Shown one piece after another: positions 8,567 to 17,322 of a stretch of DNA of 64,000 nt. Source of the DNA: Maribacter antarcticus DSM 21422 (GTDB taxonomy: Bacteria; Bacteroidota; Bacteroidia; Flavobacteriales; Flavobacteriaceae); assembly GCF_000621125.1 (NCBI RefSeq), contig NZ_JHZC01000009.1, positions 108,788 to 172,787 of the forward strand. The letters run 5' to 3'. Made by a program: the position numbers and the translations under genes. Positions within the stretch are counted from its first letter, which is position 1. The number at the start of each line of letters is the position of its first letter. The notes under the pieces were generated by a model. It worked only from the letters and a program-made list of their open reading frames with translations, had not been told where the DNA came from and made no database searches.

Positions 8567-9832
8567 TTAAAAATATTGACCAATTCCAAAGACAATTCCG
8601 TTTGCGCTATCTTTTGTGATTCCGTACCCATAATCTATTCTAAATATAGCGTTGAAAATACGCTTGTGCATAAATCTGAGTCCAACGCCTGGATAAATTC
8701 GAAGGTTTTCATTGTCTAAAAAATCACTAAAATTACCACCGGGATTTCGCCAAGAACCGCCATCTATAAAAACATTACTCTGCAGTACAAACCACTTTTT
8801 ATCCACTAGGGTATGACGATATTCCGTATTAAATACAATAGCTCCAGTGCCTCGATCTATGGTATTCCCGACACCTCTTATATTCAAGTTATTGTCTACG
8901 GTAAAAGGAGCGAAGGGACTATTAACATTACTTGCCAGTCCCAAGCGCAGTCTGTTGGCCCAATTCCCGCGATTCCCAATTCTTTTATAATAGCTAAAAT
9001 CATTAAAACCTATCAAAAAATCTGGTAAGGCAGCATCCGAACTACCCACATATTGAAAATTAAGATTACTTCTAAATCCGTCTAAATAGTGATAAAAATA
9101 AGCTATGTCCTCATAAGCATAGATAAGCTTTAGGAGGTGTTTATCTACATTCAACGTTAAGGGTACATTTGGTCTTGTTGCTCCTGAAAGGTAATTGTAG
9201 TCTTCCGTGAAAAAACTAAATCCAATCTCTATTCTGTTTCTAAAATTAATTTCATAAAGTCCTAGTAGTTCAAATCCTGAATTTCTATACCTATAATCTG
9301 CCGTATCCTCTGAAAAAAATACGGGCTCTTGCGTGTTAAAATCATTATAGTTGAAAGCCAAGCCTAGTTTGTCTGAAAACAAATACGGAGCTCTTATGCT
9401 AAATCCATAAGAATCAAAAACATCCAATTGGTAAAAACCACCCAAGGTTATGTTTCTTCCTAAAAAATTAAACTCTTGAAGCCCTAGCCTAAAAGCAAAA
9501 TCATCATTGGCCGAACTGAAAAGATTAGCAAAGGGAATTAAAGTGAAGTTTTCTTCAATGGTATAGTGCACCTCATACTTTTCTTTTTCCAAGGGAAAAA
9601 CCTGATAATAGGCATGAGAAATAGACGGTAATCTTTTCAGTCGCGTTATATCCTGTTCCATTTGAAGGGAATCCAATGGCATTCCCTCCTGCATTGTTGC
9701 AAGCTTTTCCACGAAGGGTACTTTGGTTCGCTTAGCTCCTTTAACCTCCATTTTGGTTACCATAGCCTGCTGACCCTCTCCTAAAAAACAACAGAGCGAA
9801 AATGCAAATAGAAAAAAAACTCTTTTATTCAT
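8567..9832 (-). CDS. Omp85-superfamily outer membrane protein with one POTRA domain
   Basis: 421 residues: signal peptide, one POTRA-like domain (about residues 25-95, starting MEVKGAKRTKVPFV), then a beta barrel made of alternating hydrophobic strands. The C-terminal strand FRIDYGYG...FGIGQYF ends in an aromatic residue, as Omp85 barrels do. With only one POTRA it is neither BamA (five) nor a classical TamA (three). It resembles the short BamA/surface-antigen relatives of Bacteroidota. It lies 33 bp upstream of the amidase pair and is likely in their operon. Its client is unknown. Confidence 0.82.
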   Translation of the reverse strand: MNKRVFFLFAFSLCCFLGEGQQAMVTKMEVKGAKRTKVPFVEKLATMQEGMPLDSLQMEQDITRLKRLPSISHAYYQVFPLEKEKYEVHYTIEENFTLIPFANLFSSANDDFAFRLGLQEFNFLGRNITLGGFYQLDVFDSYGFSIRAPYLFSDKLGLAFNYNDFNTQEPVFFSEDTADYRYRNSGFELLGLYEINFRNRIEIGFSFFTEDYNYLSGATRPNVPLTLNVDKHLLKLIYAYEDIAYFYHYLDGFRSNLNFQYVGSSDAALPDFLIGFNDFSYYKRIGNRGNWANRLRLGLASNVNSPFAPFTVDNNLNIRGVGNTIDRGTGAIVFNTEYRHTLVDKKWFVLQSNVFIDGGSWRNPGGNFSDFLDNENLRIYPGVGLRFMHKRIFNAIFRIDYGYGITKDSANGIVFGIGQYF

Positions 9833-9917
9833 TAGAGTATTGTTCGGTTACTTGGGGCAGAACTTACAAATCGCCATAAGTTTACATATTAAAAAATGAA
9901 CCAAACTGCGGCAAAAA

Positions 9918-10928
9918 TTAACGTTCTAAATAACTACTGAAATATTCTCGGATTACGTGTTCTGCAGGTTTATTTTGGGGCGTAAACCTATTGTCTTTTT
10001 CTCCGCCAGATTCTTCATGTTCAATAAACCACTTCCAAACATAACCACCAGCGAACCACTCTTCATTCCAAAATTCTTTAAAAATGGCAGTTTTGGCATT
10101 TACCTGAGCTCGTAAATTAATACCTTTCTCCGTGCGATCAACCAACCACGGTTTTTTGGCCGTATAATCTATACTCCGATAACCAAACTCGGTAAACAAT
10201 ACAGGTCTTTGGTTCATCGCTGCCACTGCTGCAATCGTAACTTTCCAACGCTGCCAGCCTTCCTGTAGTTCGGCAACGGAAGGCGTCTTGGTTTCGGAAA
10301 GCGGAAAATAGGCATCGATACCTATATAATCCAATGTTACCCAGAAGGGCGTACGTTTATACTCGTCCCAATTAGCGGCGTACGTCAACTTTCCATCATA
10401 CACTTTTCTGATTTTTATAATAAGTCGCTGCCAATATTCAGGTCTATTTTCTACAAATTTCTCTAGTTCGGTACCTATACAGAAAATAGGCACTTGGGTT
10501 TCTTGGGCAAGCTGGGCATAGTTGAGTATAAAATCGTCATAGGAATTTTCCAATTGTTGCCATTGTACTTCGGACTTCATCATAATGGTTCCAGTAAACT
10601 CACCCTTCCATACCCAAATTTGAGGTTTGAGCATTACCGAAATTCCATTTTTTTGTAATAGCTCTATATACTGCTTAGCCCCTTTTTTCGTTTCGCCGAA
10701 CCATTGTCTGTCCGTATCAAAAATAATATCTGGATTGGCTATGTCGCGCATAAAACCAAAGGGCATTACGGCCGCACTATTGGCGTTCACTTTAAGCACT
10801 TTATCTACATGCGATTGCGTAACGGCAACCCTTGAGGCTACAAAACTTACTCCGTTTATTTTTTTCTGCGCCTCACCGGAACAGCAATACTGTAAACAAC
10901 AAAAAAATAAAAGCCCTAATCTTTTCAT
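9918..10928 (-). CDS. GH113-like TIM-barrel glycosidase, exported
   Basis: 336 residues with an export signal (Cys-rich end QYCCSG, perhaps lipidated). The TIM-barrel markers are those of the GH113 beta-mannanase-like group: MPFGFMRD, LKPQIWVWKGEF, CIGTELEKF with the probable acid/base Glu154, YIGIDAYFP, and LFTEFGYRS with the probable nucleophile Glu247. The reaction is probably hydrolysis of a beta-mannosidic or related linkage, but the substrate is inferred only from family resemblance. It lies in a six-gene minus-strand envelope run with short gaps, which hints at a role on a cell-surface glycan. Confidence 0.75.
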   Translation of the reverse strand: MKRLGLLFFCCLQYCCSGEAQKKINGVSFVASRVAVTQSHVDKVLKVNANSAAVMPFGFMRDIANPDIIFDTDRQWFGETKKGAKQYIELLQKNGISVMLKPQIWVWKGEFTGTIMMKSEVQWQQLENSYDDFILNYAQLAQETQVPIFCIGTELEKFVENRPEYWQRLIIKIRKVYDGKLTYAANWDEYKRTPFWVTLDYIGIDAYFPLSETKTPSVAELQEGWQRWKVTIAAVAAMNQRPVLFTEFGYRSIDYTAKKPWLVDRTEKGINLRAQVNAKTAIFKEFWNEEWFAGGYVWKWFIEHEESGGEKDNRFTPQNKPAEHVIREYFSSYLER

Positions 10929-10983
10929 AGAAACTACTTATGGATTCTAAATTAGGTATTTATATACTGATTAAAATCACTAG

Positions 10984-11919
10984 TTAAAAAATACCTCTTA
11001 ACCCTAGGTTAAAGGTTTGTCCCAGACCTGTGTTGTTTCCGCGTACAAAATTAGTGTATAGCGCTTCAAGATTCAAGGCATCGGTCAGTTGATATTTTGC
11101 TCCACCTCCCAAAGCAGTAAAATCTTGAGTAAACTCGTTCCCTAAATCCAAACGCTGCGAGTGTTGCGCCAAAACCAAGACGGTAAAATTGCTAGATGGA
11201 AAATAACTTAAGAATATACCGGGATTAAGGTTTAGGCTATTATTCGCGAAACTACCATCTATGGTATTGCCGTTTGAATCTTGAACTGAAGCTTTCCCAA
11301 AATTAAGTTCTGTCGTCAATTCAGAAAATATTTGCCATTTGTCCCTAGGAAATGTATAATCATAAAATAATCTGTTTTGCCAAACAAAACCATTCTGCTC
11401 CAAAAATACGGGTGATCTGCTGGAGCCTGCAGCCACTAGTCCATCTTCGGACTCATTATCAATCAATGGAATAAAGAAAGAACTTTGTATACTGAAATTA
11501 CTTAGAGATGCGAATGGGACAAACTTGATGGATGGAGCAAATGCTGTCAACCCTGACCGGGCGGTTCCTGCTTCGCCGTCAAATTTAAACACATCAAGCG
11601 TACTCCTATCGTTAATAACGTTAGAACGTAACCTGGCAATAAAACCAACATTCCATTTGTTAGAATTTCCAACCCCCGTATACGCTTCCAAAGTTGAAGT
11701 GAAGAAGGTTTGTCTAGGCTGGGTTCCAGAAGCAAAAGTGCTTTCGGTCTCCGTATACAAGTTGTTGAACCACTTTAAATCATACTGCCCTTTTCCTATT
11801 AACTTAGACGGCGTATACTGCTGAATATTGCTTTTTTGGGGTAGACTATCTTGTGCAATACCGCCAAAAAAGACCAAAAGTATTCCCGCAAAAATTAGAT
11901 TTCTTTGTAAAAATTTCAT
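10984..11919 (-). CDS. Predicted outer-membrane beta-barrel protein of unknown function
   Basis: 311 residues with a clear signal peptide (FAGILLVFFGGIAQ). The rest alternates polar and hydrophobic residues with many aromatic and Asn/Gly turns, as in a transmembrane beta barrel. The last strand, FNLGLRGIF, ends in an aromatic residue. I do not recognise a specific family. The gene is 19 bp downstream of the DUF547 gene and is very probably co-transcribed with it, so the two may work together. Confidence 0.65.
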   Translation of the reverse strand: MKFLQRNLIFAGILLVFFGGIAQDSLPQKSNIQQYTPSKLIGKGQYDLKWFNNLYTETESTFASGTQPRQTFFTSTLEAYTGVGNSNKWNVGFIARLRSNVINDRSTLDVFKFDGEAGTARSGLTAFAPSIKFVPFASLSNFSIQSSFFIPLIDNESEDGLVAAGSSRSPVFLEQNGFVWQNRLFYDYTFPRDKWQIFSELTTELNFGKASVQDSNGNTIDGSFANNSLNLNPGIFLSYFPSSNFTVLVLAQHSQRLDLGNEFTQDFTALGGGAKYQLTDALNLEALYTNFVRGNNTGLGQTFNLGLRGIF

Positions 11920-11938
11920 TTATAGGTATTTGGATTAA

Positions 11939-12655
11939 TTATTTAACTTCGTTCAAGGTCCAATCGTAAGGGTAATAGGAGACCTTTACTTTTTCGGGTA
12001 GTTTTTCAGTTCTATACGTATTAATATAATGTACCACATCACCATTTAGCTCAAAATCACCTTTGTACCATTCAAATAGTTGGGAGATTTTGACCTTATT
12101 CTTATTGAATTGGATAAAATTTGGATTATTCAAGGCCAAAATAGTCTGTTCTTGCAATTGGGCATCTAAAGAGGACGGCTTGTAAGCAGTATTGATAATG
12201 GGCGGACAACCCAATCCGGCACAAACCAGTACAAAATGAAACCGTGCCTCGGTCGGAAAATTGCCCCGTAGTAGCTTATTCTCTATATCGTTCAAAGTGA
12301 TGTTCTCTCCTCCAATGTTATACTCAGCCTTATCAAAGAAACCAACTACATCCAAAGGTGATTTTAACGGATAGTTATTAACAACACCATCAATAACCAG
12401 CAGATTGTAGGCATTAATCCAAAAGGCTTGGTATTTTGCAGCATCGGTCTTTGGTATGAAAATATCCTTTACAGATTCCAAGATTGATTTCAAGTCTGCC
12501 GGATTTTCTTTTATGGCAGTGTATTTTACCCTTCCGTCTACTACGTTAGCTTTAAAAAAACCATCTGTCTTAGAAAAAAAATCAGAAAGTTCCTGTGCCG
12601 AAGTGTTTGTTACAACAAAAAGCAACAGGAATAGGTTTAAGGTATTAAATTTCAT
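11939..12655 (-). CDS. DUF547 domain-containing exported protein
   Basis: 238 residues from ATG 12655; the only longer start is a GTG at 12664. A signal peptide precedes a DUF547 domain with hallmarks YQAFWINAYNLLVI, FVLVCAGLGCPPI (two Cys) and ISQLFEWYKGDF. DUF547 has no settled biochemical role. Such genes often lie near redox and TIGR0428x genes, and here the next gene in the opposite direction is an FAD oxidoreductase. It is the first gene of the minus-strand run of six. Confidence 0.88.
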   Translation of the reverse strand: MKFNTLNLFLLLFVVTNTSAQELSDFFSKTDGFFKANVVDGRVKYTAIKENPADLKSILESVKDIFIPKTDAAKYQAFWINAYNLLVIDGVVNNYPLKSPLDVVGFFDKAEYNIGGENITLNDIENKLLRGNFPTEARFHFVLVCAGLGCPPIINTAYKPSSLDAQLQEQTILALNNPNFIQFNKNKVKISQLFEWYKGDFELNGDVVHYINTYRTEKLPEKVKVSYYPYDWTLNEVK

Positions 12656-12920
12656 AGTGCTCACTTTTAATATGTTCCGTACACCGCACTCTGTCGTAGT
12701 TCATTCAGCAACCCTACACAGGTATCCATTTATTTATGCTTATTTTAAGATATTTCCTTCAATTTTTATGCCCATACAGCTTTCAGACAAATCTTAAAAC
12801 AAAACAAAAGTCATAACGAAGTATCACAAAGCAGTAACGCATTTATATTCTTTCTAAATTAAAGGATACCTGTTAAGTTATTACCTTTAAACACGACACA
12901 ACGAACAAGAAAACCATTTT

Positions 12921-14267
12921 ATGCAACATATTGTTATTATTGGAAACGGGGTTTCCGGAGTTACTTTAGCGAGACATGTACGAAAACTTTCCGATAACAA
13001 AGTAACCATCATATCAGCAGAAACAGATTATTTCTTCTCCCGTACCGCACTCATGTATGTATATATGGGGCACATGAAGTTTGAACATACACAACCCTAT
13101 GAAAACTGGTTCTGGGAAAAGAACCGCATCGATTTGGTTAAAGGATATGTTGAAAAAGTTGATACTTTAGTAAAAACAGTGCAATTGGCGAATGGCGAGG
13201 AAATCCCATACGATACCTTAGTTATAGCAACGGGGTCCAAACCAAATAAATTTGGCTGGCCAGGTCAAGATTTAGAAGGTGTACAGGGATTATACTCCAA
13301 ACAAGACTTGGATAATTTGGAAAAAATTGCACCGAATAAGGAAATCTGTAAAAGGGCGGTTATTGTGGGCGGCGGCCTTATAGGTATAGAAATGGCAGAA
13401 ATGCTTCGTAGTCGAAAAATACCGGTCACTTTTTTGGTGCGGGAAAAGAGTTTCTGGAACGGTGTTTTACCTGCTGGAGAATCAGCCTTGATTAACGAGC
13501 ATATCTTAGAACACCATATTGACTTGCGTTTAGATACCAACCTTGTAGAAATCATAGCCGATAAAAACGGAAATGCAACCGCGGTAGTAACGGATAAAGG
13601 CGATACTATAGAATGTACTGTGGTAGGTTTAACCGCAGGAGTTACACCAAATATCGATTTTCTAAAAACTTCTGGAATACTACTAGGAAGAGGCGTAAAA
13701 GTAAACCGACATTTGGAAACTAGCGCGAAGAACGTATACGCTATAGGGGACTGTGCGGAACAGCATGAGGCAATTGGCAACCGACGCCCAATAGAAGCTG
13801 TTTGGTACACAGGCCGAATGATGGGCGAAGCTTTGGCACAAACGTTATGCGGTAACCCAACGGAATATGCTCCTGGGCATTGGTTCAACTCGGCTAAATT
13901 CTTAGATGTAGAATACCAGACCTACGGATGGGTGTTTAGCGAACGGACTAAAAAAGACTGCGAGCAGCATTTTCATTGGCGACATCACAAAGAAAAAATA
14001 TGTATTACTATGGCTTATGATAAAAAATCGAAGTTATTCTTAGGCATCAACACCTTTGGTATACGCATGCGACATGAAATTTTTGACCGTTGGCTAACAG
14101 AAAAAAGAACAATAGAGTATGTAATGGAGTACCTAAAAGACGCCAATTTTGATCCAGAATTTTACAAGCAGTACGAAGAAGAAGTGGTTGCAAAATACAA
14201 TTTAGAACAAGGCACGAACATTAGCACCAAGAAAAAAAGCTGGAAACGTATTTTTAGTAAAGCATAA
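12921..14267 (+). CDS. NAD(P)/FAD-dependent oxidoreductase
   Basis: 448 residues. It has two dinucleotide-binding motifs, GNGVSGVTLARHV near the N-terminus for FAD and GGGLIGIEMAEML about residue 150 for NAD(P)H, and the second FAD motif VYAIGDCAEQ about residue 275. This is the architecture of rubredoxin/ferredoxin reductase-like class I pyridine-nucleotide oxidoreductases, with an extra C-terminal region of about 120 residues. No redox CxxC disulfide is evident. The next gene encodes a membrane ferredoxin-type protein, so a short electron-transfer chain is a reasonable guess; the acceptor is unknown. Confidence 0.9.
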   Translation: MQHIVIIGNGVSGVTLARHVRKLSDNKVTIISAETDYFFSRTALMYVYMGHMKFEHTQPYENWFWEKNRIDLVKGYVEKVDTLVKTVQLANGEEIPYDTLVIATGSKPNKFGWPGQDLEGVQGLYSKQDLDNLEKIAPNKEICKRAVIVGGGLIGIEMAEMLRSRKIPVTFLVREKSFWNGVLPAGESALINEHILEHHIDLRLDTNLVEIIADKNGNATAVVTDKGDTIECTVVGLTAGVTPNIDFLKTSGILLGRGVKVNRHLETSAKNVYAIGDCAEQHEAIGNRRPIEAVWYTGRMMGEALAQTLCGNPTEYAPGHWFNSAKFLDVEYQTYGWVFSERTKKDCEQHFHWRHHKEKICITMAYDKKSKLFLGINTFGIRMRHEIFDRWLTEKRTIEYVMEYLKDANFDPEFYKQYEEEVVAKYNLEQGTNISTKKKSWKRIFSKA

Positions 14268-14386
14268 ATAATTATCATTTAACCTGACTCTAGACAATGG
14301 GTTGGAAACATAAAGGGTAAATAAATATCTACCTCTATTGAAATAAATTCAGCACTAGAACGGATATAAAAAAATCAACGGAACTG

Positions 14387-15967
14387 ATGAAAATAATAAA
14401 AAACATAGGGCTTATCATTTTTTTAATAGGGCTAGGGGTATTTACCGTGTTGCCCGTTATTGGCACCTATGAACTCACGCCAGATTCCTTCCAGAAGTTT
14501 GTAGCTAACAAAGGTATCAAAAGCAAATTATTTATTTCAGAAATAGAGACCAATGTCGTAGGGCAATCGGTTGTAGGTATGATGGCTTTTTCACCCAAAA
14601 TAACGGAGGCTTTGGAATTGGTGAATACCACACATCGTAAAAATAAGGAGTATAAAAAAATTATCTACATTGGCCCACATGATATGGCTGCCGAGCTAGG
14701 CAAAACATCTGGCACTGGCTTTATAGTGCAAAATAAAGGGCTACTCTGGTTTTTAACCTTTGGTCTAGGAATCATTGGAGCATTGCTATTCATTTTACCG
14801 AATGTTATATTATTAGGACAAAAAGGTGTTAAAAACGATGGTATTTACCACCAAAGCAGCACTAACCAAGGGTGGATAGCGTGGATGGTCTTCCTCTTTT
14901 TGGTTAGCTTTTATCTTGTGCTGTATTTCAGATCGGAATATGCAATCAACTGGACCTATTTGGTAGACCCAATTAGCGAAAGTTTAAGTGGCAATCCTGC
15001 CGGGCACTGGTTCGTTTACGGATTTATGTACTGTACTGTAATGTCTGTTATGGCCGTTCGAATGTATATAAAATACCGTCATAACATCTATCAAATTGTA
15101 CGCACCTCATCAGTATTATTTTTTCAAATCGTATTTGCCTTTCTTATTCCAGAAATAATGGTGCGTCTACAAATGCCGTACTATGATTTCAAAAACGCTT
15201 TCCCTTTAGACTATGATTTTTTTTTCCAATGGAACTTAAAATCCCTCTTGAACAGCGGTGGTATTGGGGTATTTATATTATTTTGGGGTGTTTTTCTCAC
15301 CTTAGTTATTGTGCCTGTAATGGTCTATTTCTTTGGAAAGCGTTGGTATTGTTCTTGGGTCTGTGGTTGTGGTGGCCTGGCCGAGACCTTAGGCGACCCG
15401 TATAGGCAGCACTCTAGCAAATCGCTATTTTCTTGGAAAGTCGAACGCTGGCTTGTGCACAGTGTATTGGTTTTCGCAGTTGTAATGACAGGGCTAACAC
15501 TGTATAGCTTCTTTGCCGAAACCGGGACGGTTTTAGGCCTAAAAACAGCAAGTGTACAGAACACCTATAGCCTTTTGGTTGGAGCCATATTTGCAGGGGT
15601 CATTGGCACTGGGTTCTATCCTATTTTCGGCAATAGGGTCTGGTGCAGATTCGGCTGTCCCTTGGCCGCTTATTTGGGCTTTGTACAACGATTTAAATCG
15701 CGCTTTAGAATCACAACTAATGGAGGACAATGCATATCTTGTGGCAATTGCTCTACCTATTGCGAAATGGGAATAGACGTACGCGCTTATGCACAAAAAG
15801 GAGAAAACATAGTGCGTTCAAGCTGTGTTGGTTGTGGTGTTTGTTCAGCAGTGTGCCCGAGAGGAGTTTTAACACTAGAGAACGGTCCTGAAAAAGGCCG
15901 TATTAATCCTACCCAAGTACTTTTAGGTAATGATGTTGATTTAATGGAATTAATGAATGAGAAGTAG
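14387..15967 (+). CDS. Membrane-bound 4Fe-4S protein (NapH/NosR-like)
   Basis: 526 residues. It has several membrane helices (first near residues 5-25) and a soluble loop of about 90 residues after the first one. Then come cysteine motifs YCSWVCGCGG and WCRFGCPLAAYLG, and a C-terminal 2x[4Fe-4S] ferredoxin domain, CISCGNCSTYCEMG and CVGCGVCSAVCPRG. The layout resembles the NapH/NosR/CcoG group, which pass electrons between quinol or flavin donors and periplasmic or membrane partners. The large extracytoplasmic loop is not typical of NapH. It follows the FAD oxidoreductase by about 120 bp in the same direction. Confidence 0.87.
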   Translation: MKIIKNIGLIIFLIGLGVFTVLPVIGTYELTPDSFQKFVANKGIKSKLFISEIETNVVGQSVVGMMAFSPKITEALELVNTTHRKNKEYKKIIYIGPHDMAAELGKTSGTGFIVQNKGLLWFLTFGLGIIGALLFILPNVILLGQKGVKNDGIYHQSSTNQGWIAWMVFLFLVSFYLVLYFRSEYAINWTYLVDPISESLSGNPAGHWFVYGFMYCTVMSVMAVRMYIKYRHNIYQIVRTSSVLFFQIVFAFLIPEIMVRLQMPYYDFKNAFPLDYDFFFQWNLKSLLNSGGIGVFILFWGVFLTLVIVPVMVYFFGKRWYCSWVCGCGGLAETLGDPYRQHSSKSLFSWKVERWLVHSVLVFAVVMTGLTLYSFFAETGTVLGLKTASVQNTYSLLVGAIFAGVIGTGFYPIFGNRVWCRFGCPLAAYLGFVQRFKSRFRITTNGGQCISCGNCSTYCEMGIDVRAYAQKGENIVRSSCVGCGVCSAVCPRGVLTLENGPEKGRINPTQVLLGNDVDLMELMNEK

Positions 15968-16149
15968 GTAAGAGAGGATAATCTCTAGACGAAAGTACCT
16001 AATTTTTAATATTTAGGAAAATCAACTTAATCTACAGATAACATCGCCCTGTTTTAGCCTTGTGTATCATCTTCAAAAACTTGTTGGTAACGTGTATTTA
16101 AGACAAATGTTAGTAATTTTAAATAACTTCGACCTATTAAAAAAAAACC

Positions 16150-16632
16150 GTGTTACAAAAAACCTTTATTCTCTTCGCATTTATTTTTATATCAGGATTG
16201 TCGACAGAAGACGGTAACTACGAAAAAACCTACCATGACAATGGTAAGGTTAAATCAGAAGGTTGGGTTCGCTACAACGTTCAAATCGGGTACTGGAGAT
16301 ATTATCATGATACGGGTAGAGTAGCATCCCAAGGACATTATGAATACGGTAAAAAAGAAAAGTATTGGTATTTCTATGATACCAACAGAGTACGTACCCA
16401 AGAAGGACATTTCATAAATAATAAAAAAGTAAATTGGTGGCTCTTTTATGATAAGCAGGGACGAATAAACCACAAATGTCAATTAGATAAAGGAGTGAAA
16501 AATGGCTATTGCCTAAAGTACATTGATAACGAATTAGCTTCTGCTGAAAAATATAGCAATGGAAAGAGAATTAAGGAATGGAGTAGTTTCGGCGACTTTA
16601 AAAAGGAAAATTCAGTTTCTGACCTAAAATAA
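16150..16632 (+). CDS. Exported MORN-type repeat protein
   Basis: 160 residues beginning at GTG 16150, directly before a hydrophobic signal segment (FILFAFIFISGLS). It contains four to five copies of a 20-25 residue MORN/YwqK-like repeat (pattern Y-D-N-G-x-V-x-x-x-G-x-x), for example YHDNGKVKSEGWV, YHDTGRVASQGHY and YDTNRVRTQEGHF. Such repeats build an elongated beta-sheet used for binding. Its stop overlaps the ATG of the glycosyltransferase that follows (TAATG), so the two are translationally coupled. No enzymatic motif is seen. Confidence 0.8.
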   Translation: MLQKTFILFAFIFISGLSTEDGNYEKTYHDNGKVKSEGWVRYNVQIGYWRYYHDTGRVASQGHYEYGKKEKYWYFYDTNRVRTQEGHFINNKKVNWWLFYDKQGRINHKCQLDKGVKNGYCLKYIDNELASAEKYSNGKRIKEWSSFGDFKKENSVSDLK

Positions 16633-17321
16633 TGATGAATATCAACGTAATTATTCCTGCATTTAACGAAGCAGATTCCATAGGGCGTGTGATAAAAGAG
16701 CTTCCTAAAACAGTTTCTGAAATTATTGTAGTAAATAATAATTCTACAGACGATACAGCAGCAAACGCAGAAAGAGCTCGTGCTACCGTGCTAACCGAGA
16801 AACGTAAAGGCTATGGGTATGCCTGCCTTTGTGGTCTAGATTATATAGCAAAAAAGTCCAAAGCACCCGATATTATCGTATTTATCGATGGAGACTATTC
16901 TGATTATCCGGAGGAACTAGATAAAGTAATAGCTCCCATTTTAGAAAGAAATCTTGATTTTGTAGTTGGTGCAAGAAAAAAAAGTTTGCGCGAAGAAGGG
17001 TCCATGACCCCCCAGCAGATTTTTGGCAACTGGTTGGCTACTATTTTAATGCGTTTGTTTTTTGGTGCAAAATTTACGGATTTAGGTCCTTTTAGAGCTA
17101 TTAAATACGAAAAGCTCAAAGAATTAGAAATGCAGGACAAGACCTACGGATGGACGGTAGAAATGCAATTGAAAATTTTGAAGAAAAAAATGACATATAC
17201 CGAAGTACCAGTACGTTACAAAAAAAGAATAGGTGTTTCAAAAGTGTCCGGTACCGTAAAAGGGAGTATATTTGCCGGCATAAAAATATTGGGTTGGATT
17301 TTCAAATACAGCATTAAATAA
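16632..17321 (+). CDS. GT2 glycosyltransferase (polyprenyl-phosphate hexose synthase-like)
   Basis: 229 residues without membrane helices. IIPAFNEADSIGRVI opens the GT2 fold, and FIDGDYSDYPEEL contains the metal-binding acidic motif. DLGPFRAIKY and TYGWTVEMQLK match the DPM1-like branch, which transfers a hexose from a nucleotide sugar to a polyprenyl phosphate. The gene overlaps the MORN gene upstream and is one base before the large GT2 gene downstream, forming a tight three-gene operon. A polyprenyl-phosphate sugar made here could feed the GT-C-type enzyme at 23.2-24.5 kb; that link is inference. Confidence 0.85.
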   Translation: MMNINVIIPAFNEADSIGRVIKELPKTVSEIIVVNNNSTDDTAANAERARATVLTEKRKGYGYACLCGLDYIAKKSKAPDIIVFIDGDYSDYPEELDKVIAPILERNLDFVVGARKKSLREEGSMTPQQIFGNWLATILMRLFFGAKFTDLGPFRAIKYEKLKELEMQDKTYGWTVEMQLKILKKKMTYTEVPVRYKKRIGVSKVSGTVKGSIFAGIKILGWIFKYSIK

Positions 17322-17322
17322 C

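Noticed and set aside
13265..13888. Minus-strand open frame of 207 codons
   Set aside because: Antisense shadow of the FAD oxidoreductase, whose dinucleotide motifs fix the coding strand.
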